Assembly: GCF_029889905.1 (NCBI RefSeq)
Contig: NZ_JARANZ010000006.1
Coordinates: 1 to 64,000, forward strand
Source of the DNA: Chromohalobacter sp. 11-W
GTDB taxonomy: Bacteria; Pseudomonadota; Gammaproteobacteria; Pseudomonadales; Halomonadaceae
Direction: 5' to 3'
Length of the DNA stretch: 64,000 bases
Positions 47,649-56,255 of the stretch are shown here, one piece after another. Under the pieces are notes generated by a model that had not been told where the DNA came from, did not search any database, and saw only the letters and a list, made by a program, of their open reading frames with translations. The first letter of the stretch is position 1, and each line of letters starts with the position of its first letter. The translations under genes and the position numbers were made by a program.

Positions 47649-49499
47649 ATGCTCAACCGTTATCCCCTGTGGAAGTATCTGCTGATACTCATCGTACTTC
47701 TCGTCGGCATCATCTACGCGTTACCCAATCTTTACCCCGCCGACCCCGCCGTTCAGATCAGCAGTACCGCCAGCGGCACCGCACTCGATCAAGAGCGTCT
47801 CGATCGCTTGACCCAAGCGCTCGAGGACGAAGGCATCGACATCAAGCAAAGCGAACTGGATGGCAACAGCGCGCTGATTCGCCTCGACGAGGCCGATCAG
47901 CAAATCGCTGCCCGCGACATTCTCGACGATCACCTGGGCGACGCCTACACCGTGGCACTCAACCTCGCCGACGCGACACCCGACTGGTTGGCCGGCCTTT
48001 CCGCCGCCCCCATGAAGCTCGGGCTCGACCTTCAGGGCGGGGTGCACTTCCTGCTGGAAGTCGACATGGACGCCGCCGTCCAGCAACGCCTGGAAGCGAA
48101 TGCCAGCGCCGTCCGCGACATCCTGCGTGACGAGCGTATCCGCTATCGTGACACCGAGATCGGCGATCGTACGATTACGTTCCAGTTCGCCAGTGAGGAT
48201 GATCGCAACGCTGCGCGCGATTTGATCGCCGACCAGTTTCCTGACTTCGACTACGAGAACGAAGACAGCAGTAGTGGTGCGGCCCTGACAATGACCTTCA
48301 CCGAACAGGCCGTTCAGGCACTGCAGGACTATGCCGTCAATCAGAACCTGACGACGATCCGCAACCGCGTCAACGAGCTGGGCGTCTCGGAACCACTGGT
48401 GCAACGCCAGGGCCCCAGCCGCATCGTCGTCGAGCTGCCCGGCGTGCAGGACACCGCCGCCGCCAAGCGTATCGTGGGGGCCACGGCGAACCTGGAGTTC
48501 CGCCTGGAAGCCCGCCCGGATACGCCCGAGCGCGAAATCGAAACGCTCAACTTTCGCAATGACGAAAACCGCAGCGCAGAGTTGATGCGTGACGTCATCG
48601 TCACCGGCGATCATGTCTCCAGCGCCAGCCGCAGCTTCGATCAAAACAACCGTCCGCAGGTCAACATCAACCTCGATGGCACCGGTGGTTCGATGATGAG
48701 CCGTGCCACGCGCTCCAATATCGGGCGCAACATGGCGGTCGTCTTCATCGAGCACAAGACCCGTACACACACGGTGATGGAAGACGGTGAAGAGGTCGAA
48801 AAACGCGAGGCCTATACCGAGCGCGGCATCATCAGTCTGGCGACCATACAAAGCGCCTTGAGCAATCGTTTCCGCATCACCGGCCTCGATTCCTCGAGCG
48901 AGGCGGCGGACCTGGCCTTGCTGCTGCGCTCCGGCTCGCTGGCGGCGCCCATCTATTTCGCCCAGGAACGTACTATCGGCCCTAGCTTGGGCGCCCAGAA
49001 CATCAGCCAGGGCATCCTGTCGGTAGAACTCGGGCTGTTGCTCGTGGTGCTGTTCATGCTGGTGCGCTACAAGGCCTTTGGCGTGGTCGCCAATGTCGCG
49101 CTGGGGCTAAACCTGGTGCTGCTGGTTGCTGCGATGTCGATGCTCGGTGCCACTCTGACGCTCCCCGGGATCGCCGGGATCGTGCTGACCCTGGGCATGG
49201 CGGTCGATGCCAACGTCTTGATATTCGAACGAATACGTGAAGAGATCAGGGCCAAAATGCCTGCACAACAGGCTATACACGCTGGCTTCGAGCGCGCCTT
49301 TACCTCGATCGTCGACGCCAACATCACCACCCTGCTGGTGGCGGTCATTCTGTTCTCGATCGGCACCGGGCCGGTCAAAGGCTTCGCCGTCACGCTGTCG
49401 CTGGGCATTCTGACCTCGATGTTTACCGCCATCCTGGTCTCACGTGCCCTGATCAACCTCACCATCGGCGGACGCCCGCTGAAGAAAATCTGGATCTGA
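47649..49499 (+). CDS. secD: protein translocase subunit SecD
   Basis: A 616-aa membrane protein of the RND superfamily. The N-terminal MLNRYPLWKYLLILIVLLVGIIYALPNLYP is helix 1; a large periplasmic part with LGLDLQGGVHFLLEVD and the head domain follows; five helices at 450-610 contain GLNLVLLVAAMSMLGATLTLPGIAGIVLTLGMAVDANVLIFERIREEI. It uses the proton gradient with SecF to pull exported proteins out of SecY. The ATG at 47649 opens the conserved sequence. Confidence 0.96.
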   Translation: MLNRYPLWKYLLILIVLLVGIIYALPNLYPADPAVQISSTASGTALDQERLDRLTQALEDEGIDIKQSELDGNSALIRLDEADQQIAARDILDDHLGDAYTVALNLADATPDWLAGLSAAPMKLGLDLQGGVHFLLEVDMDAAVQQRLEANASAVRDILRDERIRYRDTEIGDRTITFQFASEDDRNAARDLIADQFPDFDYENEDSSSGAALTMTFTEQAVQALQDYAVNQNLTTIRNRVNELGVSEPLVQRQGPSRIVVELPGVQDTAAAKRIVGATANLEFRLEARPDTPEREIETLNFRNDENRSAELMRDVIVTGDHVSSASRSFDQNNRPQVNINLDGTGGSMMSRATRSNIGRNMAVVFIEHKTRTHTVMEDGEEVEKREAYTERGIISLATIQSALSNRFRITGLDSSSEAADLALLLRSGSLAAPIYFAQERTIGPSLGAQNISQGILSVELGLLLVVLFMLVRYKAFGVVANVALGLNLVLLVAAMSMLGATLTLPGIAGIVLTLGMAVDANVLIFERIREEIRAKMPAQQAIHAGFERAFTSIVDANITTLLVAVILFSIGTGPVKGFAVTLSLGILTSMFTAILVSRALINLTIGGRPLKKIWI

Positions 49500-49511
49500 G
49501 GAGAGCGAGCG

Positions 49512-50420
49512 ATGCGACAGTTAGACTTCATGGGCAAACGCCGCATAGCCTTCGCCGTTTCCGTGCTGCTCGCGGTCGTTGCGATCGGTGCCCTGGCGTT
49601 CAAAGGCCTCAACCTGGGCCTGGACTTCACCGGCGGCACGTTGGTGGAAGTCCGCTATGAGCAAGCCCCAGCCCTCGACGACCTGCGCAGCAAATTGGGC
49701 GACAAAGGCTTCGAGGATGCCCAGGTGCAAACCTTCGGCACCTCCAATGACATCCTCGTGCGCCTGCAGCAGACATTCGACAACGATGTCGGGCAACGCG
49801 TCGTGGGTATTCTGGACAGCGAAGCGAATCCGGTTGACCTGGTCCGCGCCGAGTTCGTGGGTGCGCAGGTCGGTGATCAGCTACGCGATCAGAGCGGCAT
49901 GGGCATGCTGCTGGCCCTGGCGGTGGTCATGGTGTACGTGGCGTTCCGCTTCCAGTACAAGTTCGCGCTCGGCGCCCTGATCTCCCTCGGCCATGACGTG
50001 GTGATCATACTCGGCATCTTCGCGCTGTTCGGGCTGGACTTCGATTTGACGGTCCTGGCCGCCATATTGGCGGTGATCGGTTACTCGCTCAACGACACCA
50101 TCATCGTCTACGACCGAATACGCGAGAATATCCGCAAATCGCAAATCGACGACATGGCGCAGATATTCAACGAGTCGATCAACCAGACCCTGGCGCGCAC
50201 CATGGCGACATCGGGAACCACATTGCTGGTACTTCTGGCACTGTTCTTCCTCGGTGGAGACATGATCCACAACTTCTCGATCGCCTTGATACTCGGCGTC
50301 GTCGCGGGGACCTTCTCATCGGTGTACGTGGCCGCCGCGTTGTTGCTCGCTATCAAACTGCAGCGCCAGGACCTGATCCGAACGAAGAAGGAAAGCGACG
50401 AGGAAGAAGAACTGCCCTGA
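49512..50420 (+). CDS. secF: protein translocase subunit SecF
   Basis: A 302-aa partner of SecD with six helices. AVVAIGALAFKGLNLGLDFTGGTLVEVRYE covers helix 1 and the first periplasmic start; DVVIILGIFALFGLDFDLTVLAAILAVIGYSLNDTIIVYDRIRENIRK is the characteristic helix 4 region, with the SxNDTIVVFDRIRE-like motif. The gene lies 12 bp after secD with its own AGGAG site. Confidence 0.96.
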   Translation: MRQLDFMGKRRIAFAVSVLLAVVAIGALAFKGLNLGLDFTGGTLVEVRYEQAPALDDLRSKLGDKGFEDAQVQTFGTSNDILVRLQQTFDNDVGQRVVGILDSEANPVDLVRAEFVGAQVGDQLRDQSGMGMLLALAVVMVYVAFRFQYKFALGALISLGHDVVIILGIFALFGLDFDLTVLAAILAVIGYSLNDTIIVYDRIRENIRKSQIDDMAQIFNESINQTLARTMATSGTTLLVLLALFFLGGDMIHNFSIALILGVVAGTFSSVYVAAALLLAIKLQRQDLIRTKKESDEEEELP

Positions 50421-50451
50421 GCCATCATCGGCCTAGCAGCTTTTCAGTCTC

Positions 50452-50481
50452 CAATACGCCTCCCCCTCGGGAGGCGTATTG
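50452..50481. terminator. terminator between secF and the sigma-54 regulator
   Basis: CAATACGCCTCCC and GGGAGGCGTATTG form a perfect 13-bp inverted repeat with a short centre. It lies between two convergent genes and probably ends both transcripts. Confidence 0.8.
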
Positions 50482-50505
50482 CGTTGGGGGCTTGTATGGT
50501 TTGGA

Positions 50506-51921
50506 CTAGTCGCGCGACACAATCTTCAGCCCATGACGGCGCAGCTTGCGCACCACGCTGGGCTGGCTGATACCCAGGCGCTCGGCCATGGCATAGGTGC
50601 TCGACAACCGCATCGCCAACTCGCCGAGGATCTCGGCCTCGACGGCCTCCAGCGTCTCGCGCAGGGAGCGCCCTTCTTCCAGCGTCGCCAGCGAACTGTC
50701 GCCCCGTGCCGCTGTACTCATGCGCGCTGGCGCCACGTCACGCTCCTCCATCGGTGCCCCGATAACGCCGCCCTCGGCGGATAACCAGGCGCGTTCAAGC
50801 CAGTTCTCCAGCTCGCGGACGTTCCCTAGCCAGTCGCCCCCCATCAACTCCGGCCACACGCGAGGATGCAGCACCTTGTCCATGCCATAGCGCTCGTTGA
50901 GCCGGGCGAGCTGGCGTTCCGCGAGGCCGGGGATATCTTCTCGGCGCTCGCGCAAGGGCGGCAGCGTAACGGGGATCACATTGAGCCGATAGTAAAGGTC
51001 GAGGCGAAAACGCCCCTCCTCCACGCGTTGCGCCAGGTCCTGGTTGGTGGCGACCACTAGGCGAAAATCGACTCGCCGCGAGCGCGTATCGCCCAGCCGC
51101 GTCAGGTAACCGTCCTGAATCACCTTCAGCAGTTTGCTTTGCATGGCCAGGGGCAACTCGCCGATTTCGTCGAGAAATAACGTGCCCTTGTGGGCCTGCT
51201 CCAGGAGCCCGGCCTTGCCCATCCGTGCGGCGCCGCTGAACGCGCCGGGTTGATAGCCGAACATCTCGGATTCGAACAGCGACTCGGGGATCGCCGCGCA
51301 ATTGACGTCCACGAAGGCGCCATCGCACCGCTGGCTCCAACGATGCAACTGGCGCGCAAAGGCTGTCTTGCCGACCCCCGACTCACCGAGCATCAGCACC
51401 GTGGCGTCGGTCGGCGCCACCCGCTTGATGAGCTGCGCCACCTCATGCATGACCTGACTGCGCACCTCCAGCGATTCCAGCTCTAACGCATCCCCCGCTG
51501 CCGGCGCGCCGCCACGCTTGAGATGCTCGTTAAAGCGGCGCTGGAGAAGTGCGTATTCATCCTGCAGCAGGCGCAGATCGGTCATGTCCATGGAGCGACT
51601 GATGACGCGCACCAAGCGCCCGGATGCGTACACCGGATATGCCTCAGCGATGACTTGGCGTCCCGTACCGGTTCGCTGCATGACCTGCGCCGGCTGACCG
51701 GTTCGGATGACCTCGAGCGAGACCGAGGGCGATAGCACGCCGCGCGCTTCCAGCTCGTAGACCGTGGTCGCGCACAGCGACTCGCGACTCATGCCGTAGA
51801 CGGCGGCACTTCCCGGGCTGACATCCAGCACCTGGCCATCAACATCGACGATGAAGACATGGTCGTGGCCGGTATGCACCAACGCCTCGAGCGTTTGTGC
51901 ATCGATATCCTGATCTCGCAT
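50506..51921 (-). CDS. sigma-54-dependent activator with PAS domain, probable regulator of guanidinobutyrate genes
   Basis: A 471-aa enhancer-binding protein. Residues 10-115 are a PAS domain (FIVDVDGQVLDVSPGSAAVYGM). The AAA+ domain (about 150-385) has Walker A GESGVGKT at 179-186, the sigma-54 contact loop as GAFSGA at 226-231 (usual GAFTGA), and LFLDEIGELPLAMQSKLLKVIQDG. The C-terminus is a Fis-type helix-turn-helix (AMRLSSTYAMAERLGISQPSVVRKLRRHGLK). RocR is a similar activator. It is divergent from gbuA, with a palindrome and a -24/-12 promoter between them. The effector is unknown; arginine-derived compounds are an inference from context. Confidence 0.9.
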   Translation of the reverse strand: MRDQDIDAQTLEALVHTGHDHVFIVDVDGQVLDVSPGSAAVYGMSRESLCATTVYELEARGVLSPSVSLEVIRTGQPAQVMQRTGTGRQVIAEAYPVYASGRLVRVISRSMDMTDLRLLQDEYALLQRRFNEHLKRGGAPAAGDALELESLEVRSQVMHEVAQLIKRVAPTDATVLMLGESGVGKTAFARQLHRWSQRCDGAFVDVNCAAIPESLFESEMFGYQPGAFSGAARMGKAGLLEQAHKGTLFLDEIGELPLAMQSKLLKVIQDGYLTRLGDTRSRRVDFRLVVATNQDLAQRVEEGRFRLDLYYRLNVIPVTLPPLRERREDIPGLAERQLARLNERYGMDKVLHPRVWPELMGGDWLGNVRELENWLERAWLSAEGGVIGAPMEERDVAPARMSTAARGDSSLATLEEGRSLRETLEAVEAEILGELAMRLSSTYAMAERLGISQPSVVRKLRRHGLKIVSRD

Positions 51922-51939
51922 GCCATCCTCGATTCATTT

Positions 51940-51955
51940 TTGTATCGCGATACAA
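51940..51955. promoter_or_regulatory. perfect 16-bp palindrome, candidate binding site of the activator
   Basis: TTGTATCGCGATACAA is a perfect palindrome 18 bp before the regulator's start and 81 bp before the -24/-12 promoter of gbuA, the normal distance for an enhancer site. Related half sites appear at about 51983 (AATACAAG) and 52030 (GCGATAC). Confidence 0.7.
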
Positions 51956-52036
51956 TAGTGGATCACAGAAAGCCGTCGAGCAATACAAGACTGCATCACT
52001 CATGGCACTAAGTCATTGATTTTTCGTTGGCGATAC

Positions 52037-52053
52037 TTGGCATGGTTCGTGCT
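52037..52053 (+). promoter_or_regulatory. sigma-54 (-24/-12) promoter of the gbuA operon
   Basis: TTGGCATGGTTCGTGCT keeps the invariant GG (52039-52040) and GC (52051-52052) with exactly ten bases between, as required for sigma-54. Transcription should begin near 52064, about 40 bp before the gbuA ATG. The divergent gene encodes a sigma-54 activator. Confidence 0.75.
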
Positions 52054-52104
52054 TATAATAAGGAAGCACCAACAATAATCCACCGCTTTTACCAGGAGCC
52101 CAGC

Positions 52105-53067
52105 ATGAGCGATCACGACGCCCCGCGTTTCAATCAACCCTTGGGCGGTAATGAGATGCCTCGCTTCGGCGGCATCGCGAGCATGATGCGTCTACCCACC
52201 CAGGCGAGCGCCGACGGGCTCGATGCTGCCTTCGTCGGCATTCCCATGGACATCGGCACTTCGAATCGCCCGGGCACCCGCCTGGGACCACGCCAGATTC
52301 GCGACGAGTCGCGCATGCTGCGGCCCTACAACATGGCCACCCGCGCGGCGCCGTTCGATAGTCTACAAGTGGCGGATACCGGCGACGTGGCGATCAATAC
52401 CTTCGACCTGAAGAAAAGCGTCGAGATCATTCGCCAGCATTATCGTGAACTGCTCAGCCACGATGCCGTGCCGCTGACGCTCGGCGGCGACCACACCCTG
52501 ACATGGCCGGTGCTGCAGGCCATCGCCGAGAAACACGGTCCGGTTGGGTTGATCCATATCGACGCCCATGCCGATATCAACCCACACATGTTCGGTGAGG
52601 AAGTCGCTCATGGCTGCCCGATTCGTCGCGCCCAGGAAGAGGGCCTGCTGGACAGCCAACGCGTGATCCAGATCGGGCTGCGTGGCACCGGCTACGCCGC
52701 CGATGACTTCGACTGGTGCCGCGAACAAGGCTTCCGCGTCGTGACCGCCGAGCAGTGCTGGTACAAGTCGCTAGAACCGTTGATGGCCGAAGTGCGCGAG
52801 CAGATGGGCGACCGCCCCGTGTACATCACCTTCGACATCGACGCTCTCGATCCCTCGGTGGCGCCCGGCACCGGCACCGCCGAAGCGGCCGGCCTGGCCA
52901 TGTCGCAAGGCCTAGAGATCGTCCGTGGCGCCTGGGGACTGAATATCGTCGGCGGCGATCTGGTCGAAGTCGCACCGCCCTACGACACCAGCGGCAACAC
53001 CGCGCTGATGGGCGCCACGTTGCTCTATGAAATGCTCTGCGTGCTGCCCGGCGTCAAGCGCCGCTAA
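52105..53067 (+). CDS. gbuA: guanidinobutyrase (agmatinase family)
   Basis: A 320-aa ureohydrolase that splits 4-guanidinobutyrate to GABA and urea. Binuclear manganese motifs are present: GGDH at 127-130, DAHAD at 143-147 and the FDIDALDP segment. NQPLGGNEMPRFGGIASMMRLP and ADTGDVAINTFDL closely resemble Pseudomonas GbuA, and the ending MLCVLPGVKRR does too, so guanidinobutyrate is preferred over agmatine or guanidinopropionate as substrate. The ATG at 52105 has CAGGAG upstream. It is the first gene of a probable operon driven by the sigma-54 promoter. Confidence 0.88.
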   Translation: MSDHDAPRFNQPLGGNEMPRFGGIASMMRLPTQASADGLDAAFVGIPMDIGTSNRPGTRLGPRQIRDESRMLRPYNMATRAAPFDSLQVADTGDVAINTFDLKKSVEIIRQHYRELLSHDAVPLTLGGDHTLTWPVLQAIAEKHGPVGLIHIDAHADINPHMFGEEVAHGCPIRRAQEEGLLDSQRVIQIGLRGTGYAADDFDWCREQGFRVVTAEQCWYKSLEPLMAEVREQMGDRPVYITFDIDALDPSVAPGTGTAEAAGLAMSQGLEIVRGAWGLNIVGGDLVEVAPPYDTSGNTALMGATLLYEMLCVLPGVKRR

Positions 53068-53101
53068 GCCCTGCCCCTAACTGGGGGCTCTACAACAACA
53101 A

Positions 53102-54505
53102 GTGGTGACATCTATGTCTGCATCCCTCGATTCCACCGCCGCTGGCGGTGGAACTCCCGATAACGCGCCGCTGACGCCGCGCGGGCTTCTCAAGTTTCTC
53201 ATCCCGTCGCTGATCGGCATCGGCATGTTTCTGGTGCCCTTCTCGACGGGCGACACCATCAATATCGGCATGGGACTGCTCGCCGATGGCCTCAAGGCGT
53301 TTCTCGGCGATGCCCTGCCCGCCATCGCCGTAGCCGTACTTTGCGCGTCGGCACTGCTGACCCTACTCGTCAAGTGTGCCAAACCCCGCTGGGCCCGCGA
53401 GAACGCCTTGGGTGAACTGTTCGACGTCGAGCCACTGTGGATGGCAATGCGTCTGCTGGGCGCCGTCTTCGCGGTCATGACCTATTTCCAGGTCGGCCCC
53501 GAGTTCGTGACCGCTTCTTTCACCGGCGGGGTCATGCTCAACGACCTGGCACCCGTACTGCTGACCTTTTTCTTTTTCGCCGCCATTCTGCTGCCTTTCC
53601 TGGTCGACTTCGGTTTCATGGAATTCATCGGCAGCCTAGTCCGCACGCCATTCCGCAAGATTTTCGGTCTGCCAGGACGCAGCGCCATCGACGCCACCGC
53701 TTCGTGGATGGGCTCAGGCACCGTGGGTGTGCTAATCACCACGCAGCAATACGAGCAGGGTTACTACAATCGGCGTGAGGCCTCGGCCATTGCCACCAAC
53801 TTCTCCATCGTCTCGATTGCCTTTGCACTTCTGGTGACCAACTTCATCGGCATCAACCACCTCTTCGTGCCGTTTTATCTGACGGTGGTCGTGGCGGGCT
53901 TGGTGGCTGCGGTGATCGTCCCGCGCCTGCCGCCACTCTCGCGCAAGCCGAACACCTACCATGAACCTGTGGGTTGCCGCCTCGCCGAGGAACGCACCGG
54001 CACCAAGGGCCTATTTCGCTATAGCCTGGGCATGGCTGTGGACCGCGCCGACAAGGCACCGGGACCGCGTCAGTTGTTGCGCCATGCGCTGCTTAACGTC
54101 GCCGATATTTTCTTCGGTCTGCTGCCACTGGTCATCGCCATCGGCACCGTGGCCTTGATCCTCGCCGAGTTCACGCCGCTGTTCACTTGGTTGTCCTATC
54201 CGATGGTGCCGATTCTCGAGTGGATGCGCGTGCCCGAAGCGGCGGCCGCCGCGCCGGCCACGCTGGTCGGTTTCGCGGACATGTTCCTGCCCGCCGTGCT
54301 GGCCAGCGATATCGAGAGCGAACTGACGCGTTTCGTGATCGCCTGCCTGTCGTTGACGCAGTTGATCTACATGTCTGAAATCGGCGCCTTGCTGCTCAAG
54401 TCCAAGATTCCGCTCAAGCTCTGGGAACTGGTCGTCATCTTCCTGCTGCGTACCGCTATCACGTTGCCGATCATCGTCGTGATGGGCCACTGGCTGGTGG
54501 CGTAA
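53102..54505 (+). CDS. YjiH-type membrane protein with nucleoside-recognition (Gate) domains, putative transporter
   Basis: A 467-aa integral membrane protein with about 10-11 predicted helices. KFLIPSLIGIGMFLVPFSTGDTINIGMGLLADGLKAFL opens the YjiH-like family; FGFMEFIGSLVRTPFRKIFGLPGRSAIDATASWMGSGTVGVLITTQQYEQGYYNRREASAIATNFSIVSIAFA is a Gate-domain signature. Members of this family are not well characterised. Its location between gbuA and aruI strongly suggests that it moves a substrate or product of the pathway, for example a guanidino acid or GABA; this is inference. Confidence 0.8.
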   Translation: MVTSMSASLDSTAAGGGTPDNAPLTPRGLLKFLIPSLIGIGMFLVPFSTGDTINIGMGLLADGLKAFLGDALPAIAVAVLCASALLTLLVKCAKPRWARENALGELFDVEPLWMAMRLLGAVFAVMTYFQVGPEFVTASFTGGVMLNDLAPVLLTFFFFAAILLPFLVDFGFMEFIGSLVRTPFRKIFGLPGRSAIDATASWMGSGTVGVLITTQQYEQGYYNRREASAIATNFSIVSIAFALLVTNFIGINHLFVPFYLTVVVAGLVAAVIVPRLPPLSRKPNTYHEPVGCRLAEERTGTKGLFRYSLGMAVDRADKAPGPRQLLRHALLNVADIFFGLLPLVIAIGTVALILAEFTPLFTWLSYPMVPILEWMRVPEAAAAAPATLVGFADMFLPAVLASDIESELTRFVIACLSLTQLIYMSEIGALLLKSKIPLKLWELVVIFLLRTAITLPIIVVMGHWLVA

Positions 54506-54515
54506 GGAGCTCTCC

Positions 54516-56153
54516 ATGACCAACGACACGAACTCGCCTTCCGCTCGCTCGATTAGCTGCGCCGAGGCACTGGTTCGCCTGCTGCGTGACAGTTACGCCG
54601 TGGATACGGTCTTCGGCATTCCCGGCGTGCATACCGTGCCGCTGTATCGCGGCCTGGAAGCGGGCGGCCTGCGCCACGTCACGCCGCGCCACGAACAGGG
54701 CGCAGGGTTCATGGCGGACGGCTATGCCCGCGCCAGCGGCAAGCCCGGAGTCTGTTTCATCATCACCGGGCCGGGAATGACCAATATCGCCACCGCCATG
54801 GGGCAGGCACTGGCCGATTCCGTCCCCATGCTGGTGATTTCCAGCGTCAACCGTCGCGACACCCTGGGACGCGGCCAAGGGCGCCTGCACGAGTTGCCCA
54901 GCCAGCAGAACGTGCTGGCGGGCGTGAGCCGTTTCAGCCACACCCTGCTCGATCCGAGCGCCTTGCCGGAAGTGCTAGCGCGTGCCTTTGCGGTCTTTCA
55001 TTCCGAACGGCCAGGGCCAGTACATATCGAGATTCCCATCGATCTTTTCGATGCGCCGGTCTCGCTCCCCACCGATCATTCGCCGGCACGGCTCTACCGA
55101 CCCGCGCCGCACCCCGATGGCGTACAGCTAGCCGCCGAGTGGCTACGTGAGGCTCATGCCCCACTGGTGTTATTGGGGGGAGGCTGTGCGGATGCATCAG
55201 AAGCGGCTCGGACGCTGGTCGAGCAGCTCGACGCACCGACCGTGACCACCATCAACGCCAAGGGAGTACTTGGGCGCGGGCATCCCCTCGACCTGGGCGC
55301 CAACGCCACCTGGCCCGATGTACGTGCGCTGGCTCGCGATGCCGACGTCATCCTCGCCGTGGGCACCGAGCTCGGCGAAACCGATTACGACGTGGTGTTC
55401 GACGACGGCTTCACGTTGACCGGTCGCTTGATTCGCATCGATCTGGAAGCGGAGCAACTGGTGCGCAACCAGGCGACGGCCCTGGGACTGGTCAGCGACG
55501 CCGGCACCGCGCTGTCGGCCCTGCTGGCGCACTTCCCTACCCCGCTCGCACACCACGGCGCGGAACGCACCCGCGCCATCCATGAAGCGCTGGCGCTGCC
55601 GACGCGTCCGGATATGGCGACGTTCGTGACGCTTTATGCCGCGCTCGATCACGCCTTGCCCGAGGCCATCATCGTCGGCGACTCCACCGCGCCGGTCTAC
55701 GCCGGCAATCATCTCGTCGAGCGTGCGGCGCCACGGCACTACTTCAACGCCTCGACCGGTTACGGAACCCTGGGTTACGGTTTGCCGGCGGCATTTGGCG
55801 CCCAACTGGCCAAACCCGGCACACCGGTCGTGGCCCTGGTCGGCGATGGCGGCGCGATGTTCACCCTGAGCGAGCTGGCCACGGCCGTCGACGAAGGCCT
55901 GCCGGTGGTCGTGGTGCTCTGGAACAACGGCGGCTATGAGGAAATCCGCCGCTACATGGATGCGCATGGCGTCGCTCGCGTCGGCGTCGACCCCACGCCG
56001 CCCGATTTCCAGCGGCTGGCAGAAGGATTCGGCCTTACCTCGCATCGGGTCGAATCTCCCGCTGCCCTCGATCTCGCGCTCAGCAAGGTCTCGCGCACAT
56101 CGCCGACGTTGATCGAGATCGACGCCGAACGCTGGCAGGCGGCGCTCGGCTGA
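54516..56153 (+). CDS. aruI: 5-guanidino-2-oxopentanoate (2-ketoarginine) decarboxylase
   Basis: A 545-aa thiamine diphosphate enzyme. VDTVFGIPGVHTVPLYRGLEAGGLRHVTPRHEQGAGFMADGYAR has the catalytic Glu, ITGPGMTNIATAMGQALADSVPMLVISS is the PYR core and LVGDGGAMFTLSELATAVDEGLPVVVVLWNNGGYEEIRRYM the ThDP-binding GDG..NN motif. This pattern and the neighbours gbuA and the aldehyde dehydrogenase match AruI of the Pseudomonas arginine transaminase pathway, which forms 4-guanidinobutyraldehyde. A benzoylformate- or acetolactate-like activity is less likely. AGGAG precedes the ATG, 10 bp after the transporter gene. Confidence 0.85.
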   Translation: MTNDTNSPSARSISCAEALVRLLRDSYAVDTVFGIPGVHTVPLYRGLEAGGLRHVTPRHEQGAGFMADGYARASGKPGVCFIITGPGMTNIATAMGQALADSVPMLVISSVNRRDTLGRGQGRLHELPSQQNVLAGVSRFSHTLLDPSALPEVLARAFAVFHSERPGPVHIEIPIDLFDAPVSLPTDHSPARLYRPAPHPDGVQLAAEWLREAHAPLVLLGGGCADASEAARTLVEQLDAPTVTTINAKGVLGRGHPLDLGANATWPDVRALARDADVILAVGTELGETDYDVVFDDGFTLTGRLIRIDLEAEQLVRNQATALGLVSDAGTALSALLAHFPTPLAHHGAERTRAIHEALALPTRPDMATFVTLYAALDHALPEAIIVGDSTAPVYAGNHLVERAAPRHYFNASTGYGTLGYGLPAAFGAQLAKPGTPVVALVGDGGAMFTLSELATAVDEGLPVVVVLWNNGGYEEIRRYMDAHGVARVGVDPTPPDFQRLAEGFGLTSHRVESPAALDLALSKVSRTSPTLIEIDAERWQAALG

Positions 56154-56255
56154 TGCGCATCGTCCACGGCGGTCATTTTCCCAGCTTTCCCGGGGCACGT
56201 TTACACGCCATGATCGATGCTTGGCGCCGTCACCACGCCCTTTAAAGGAGTCTAC

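Noticed and set aside
47721-48851. Long open frame opposite secD
   Set aside because: A shadow frame; secD is unmistakable and ribosome sites are absent on the minus strand.
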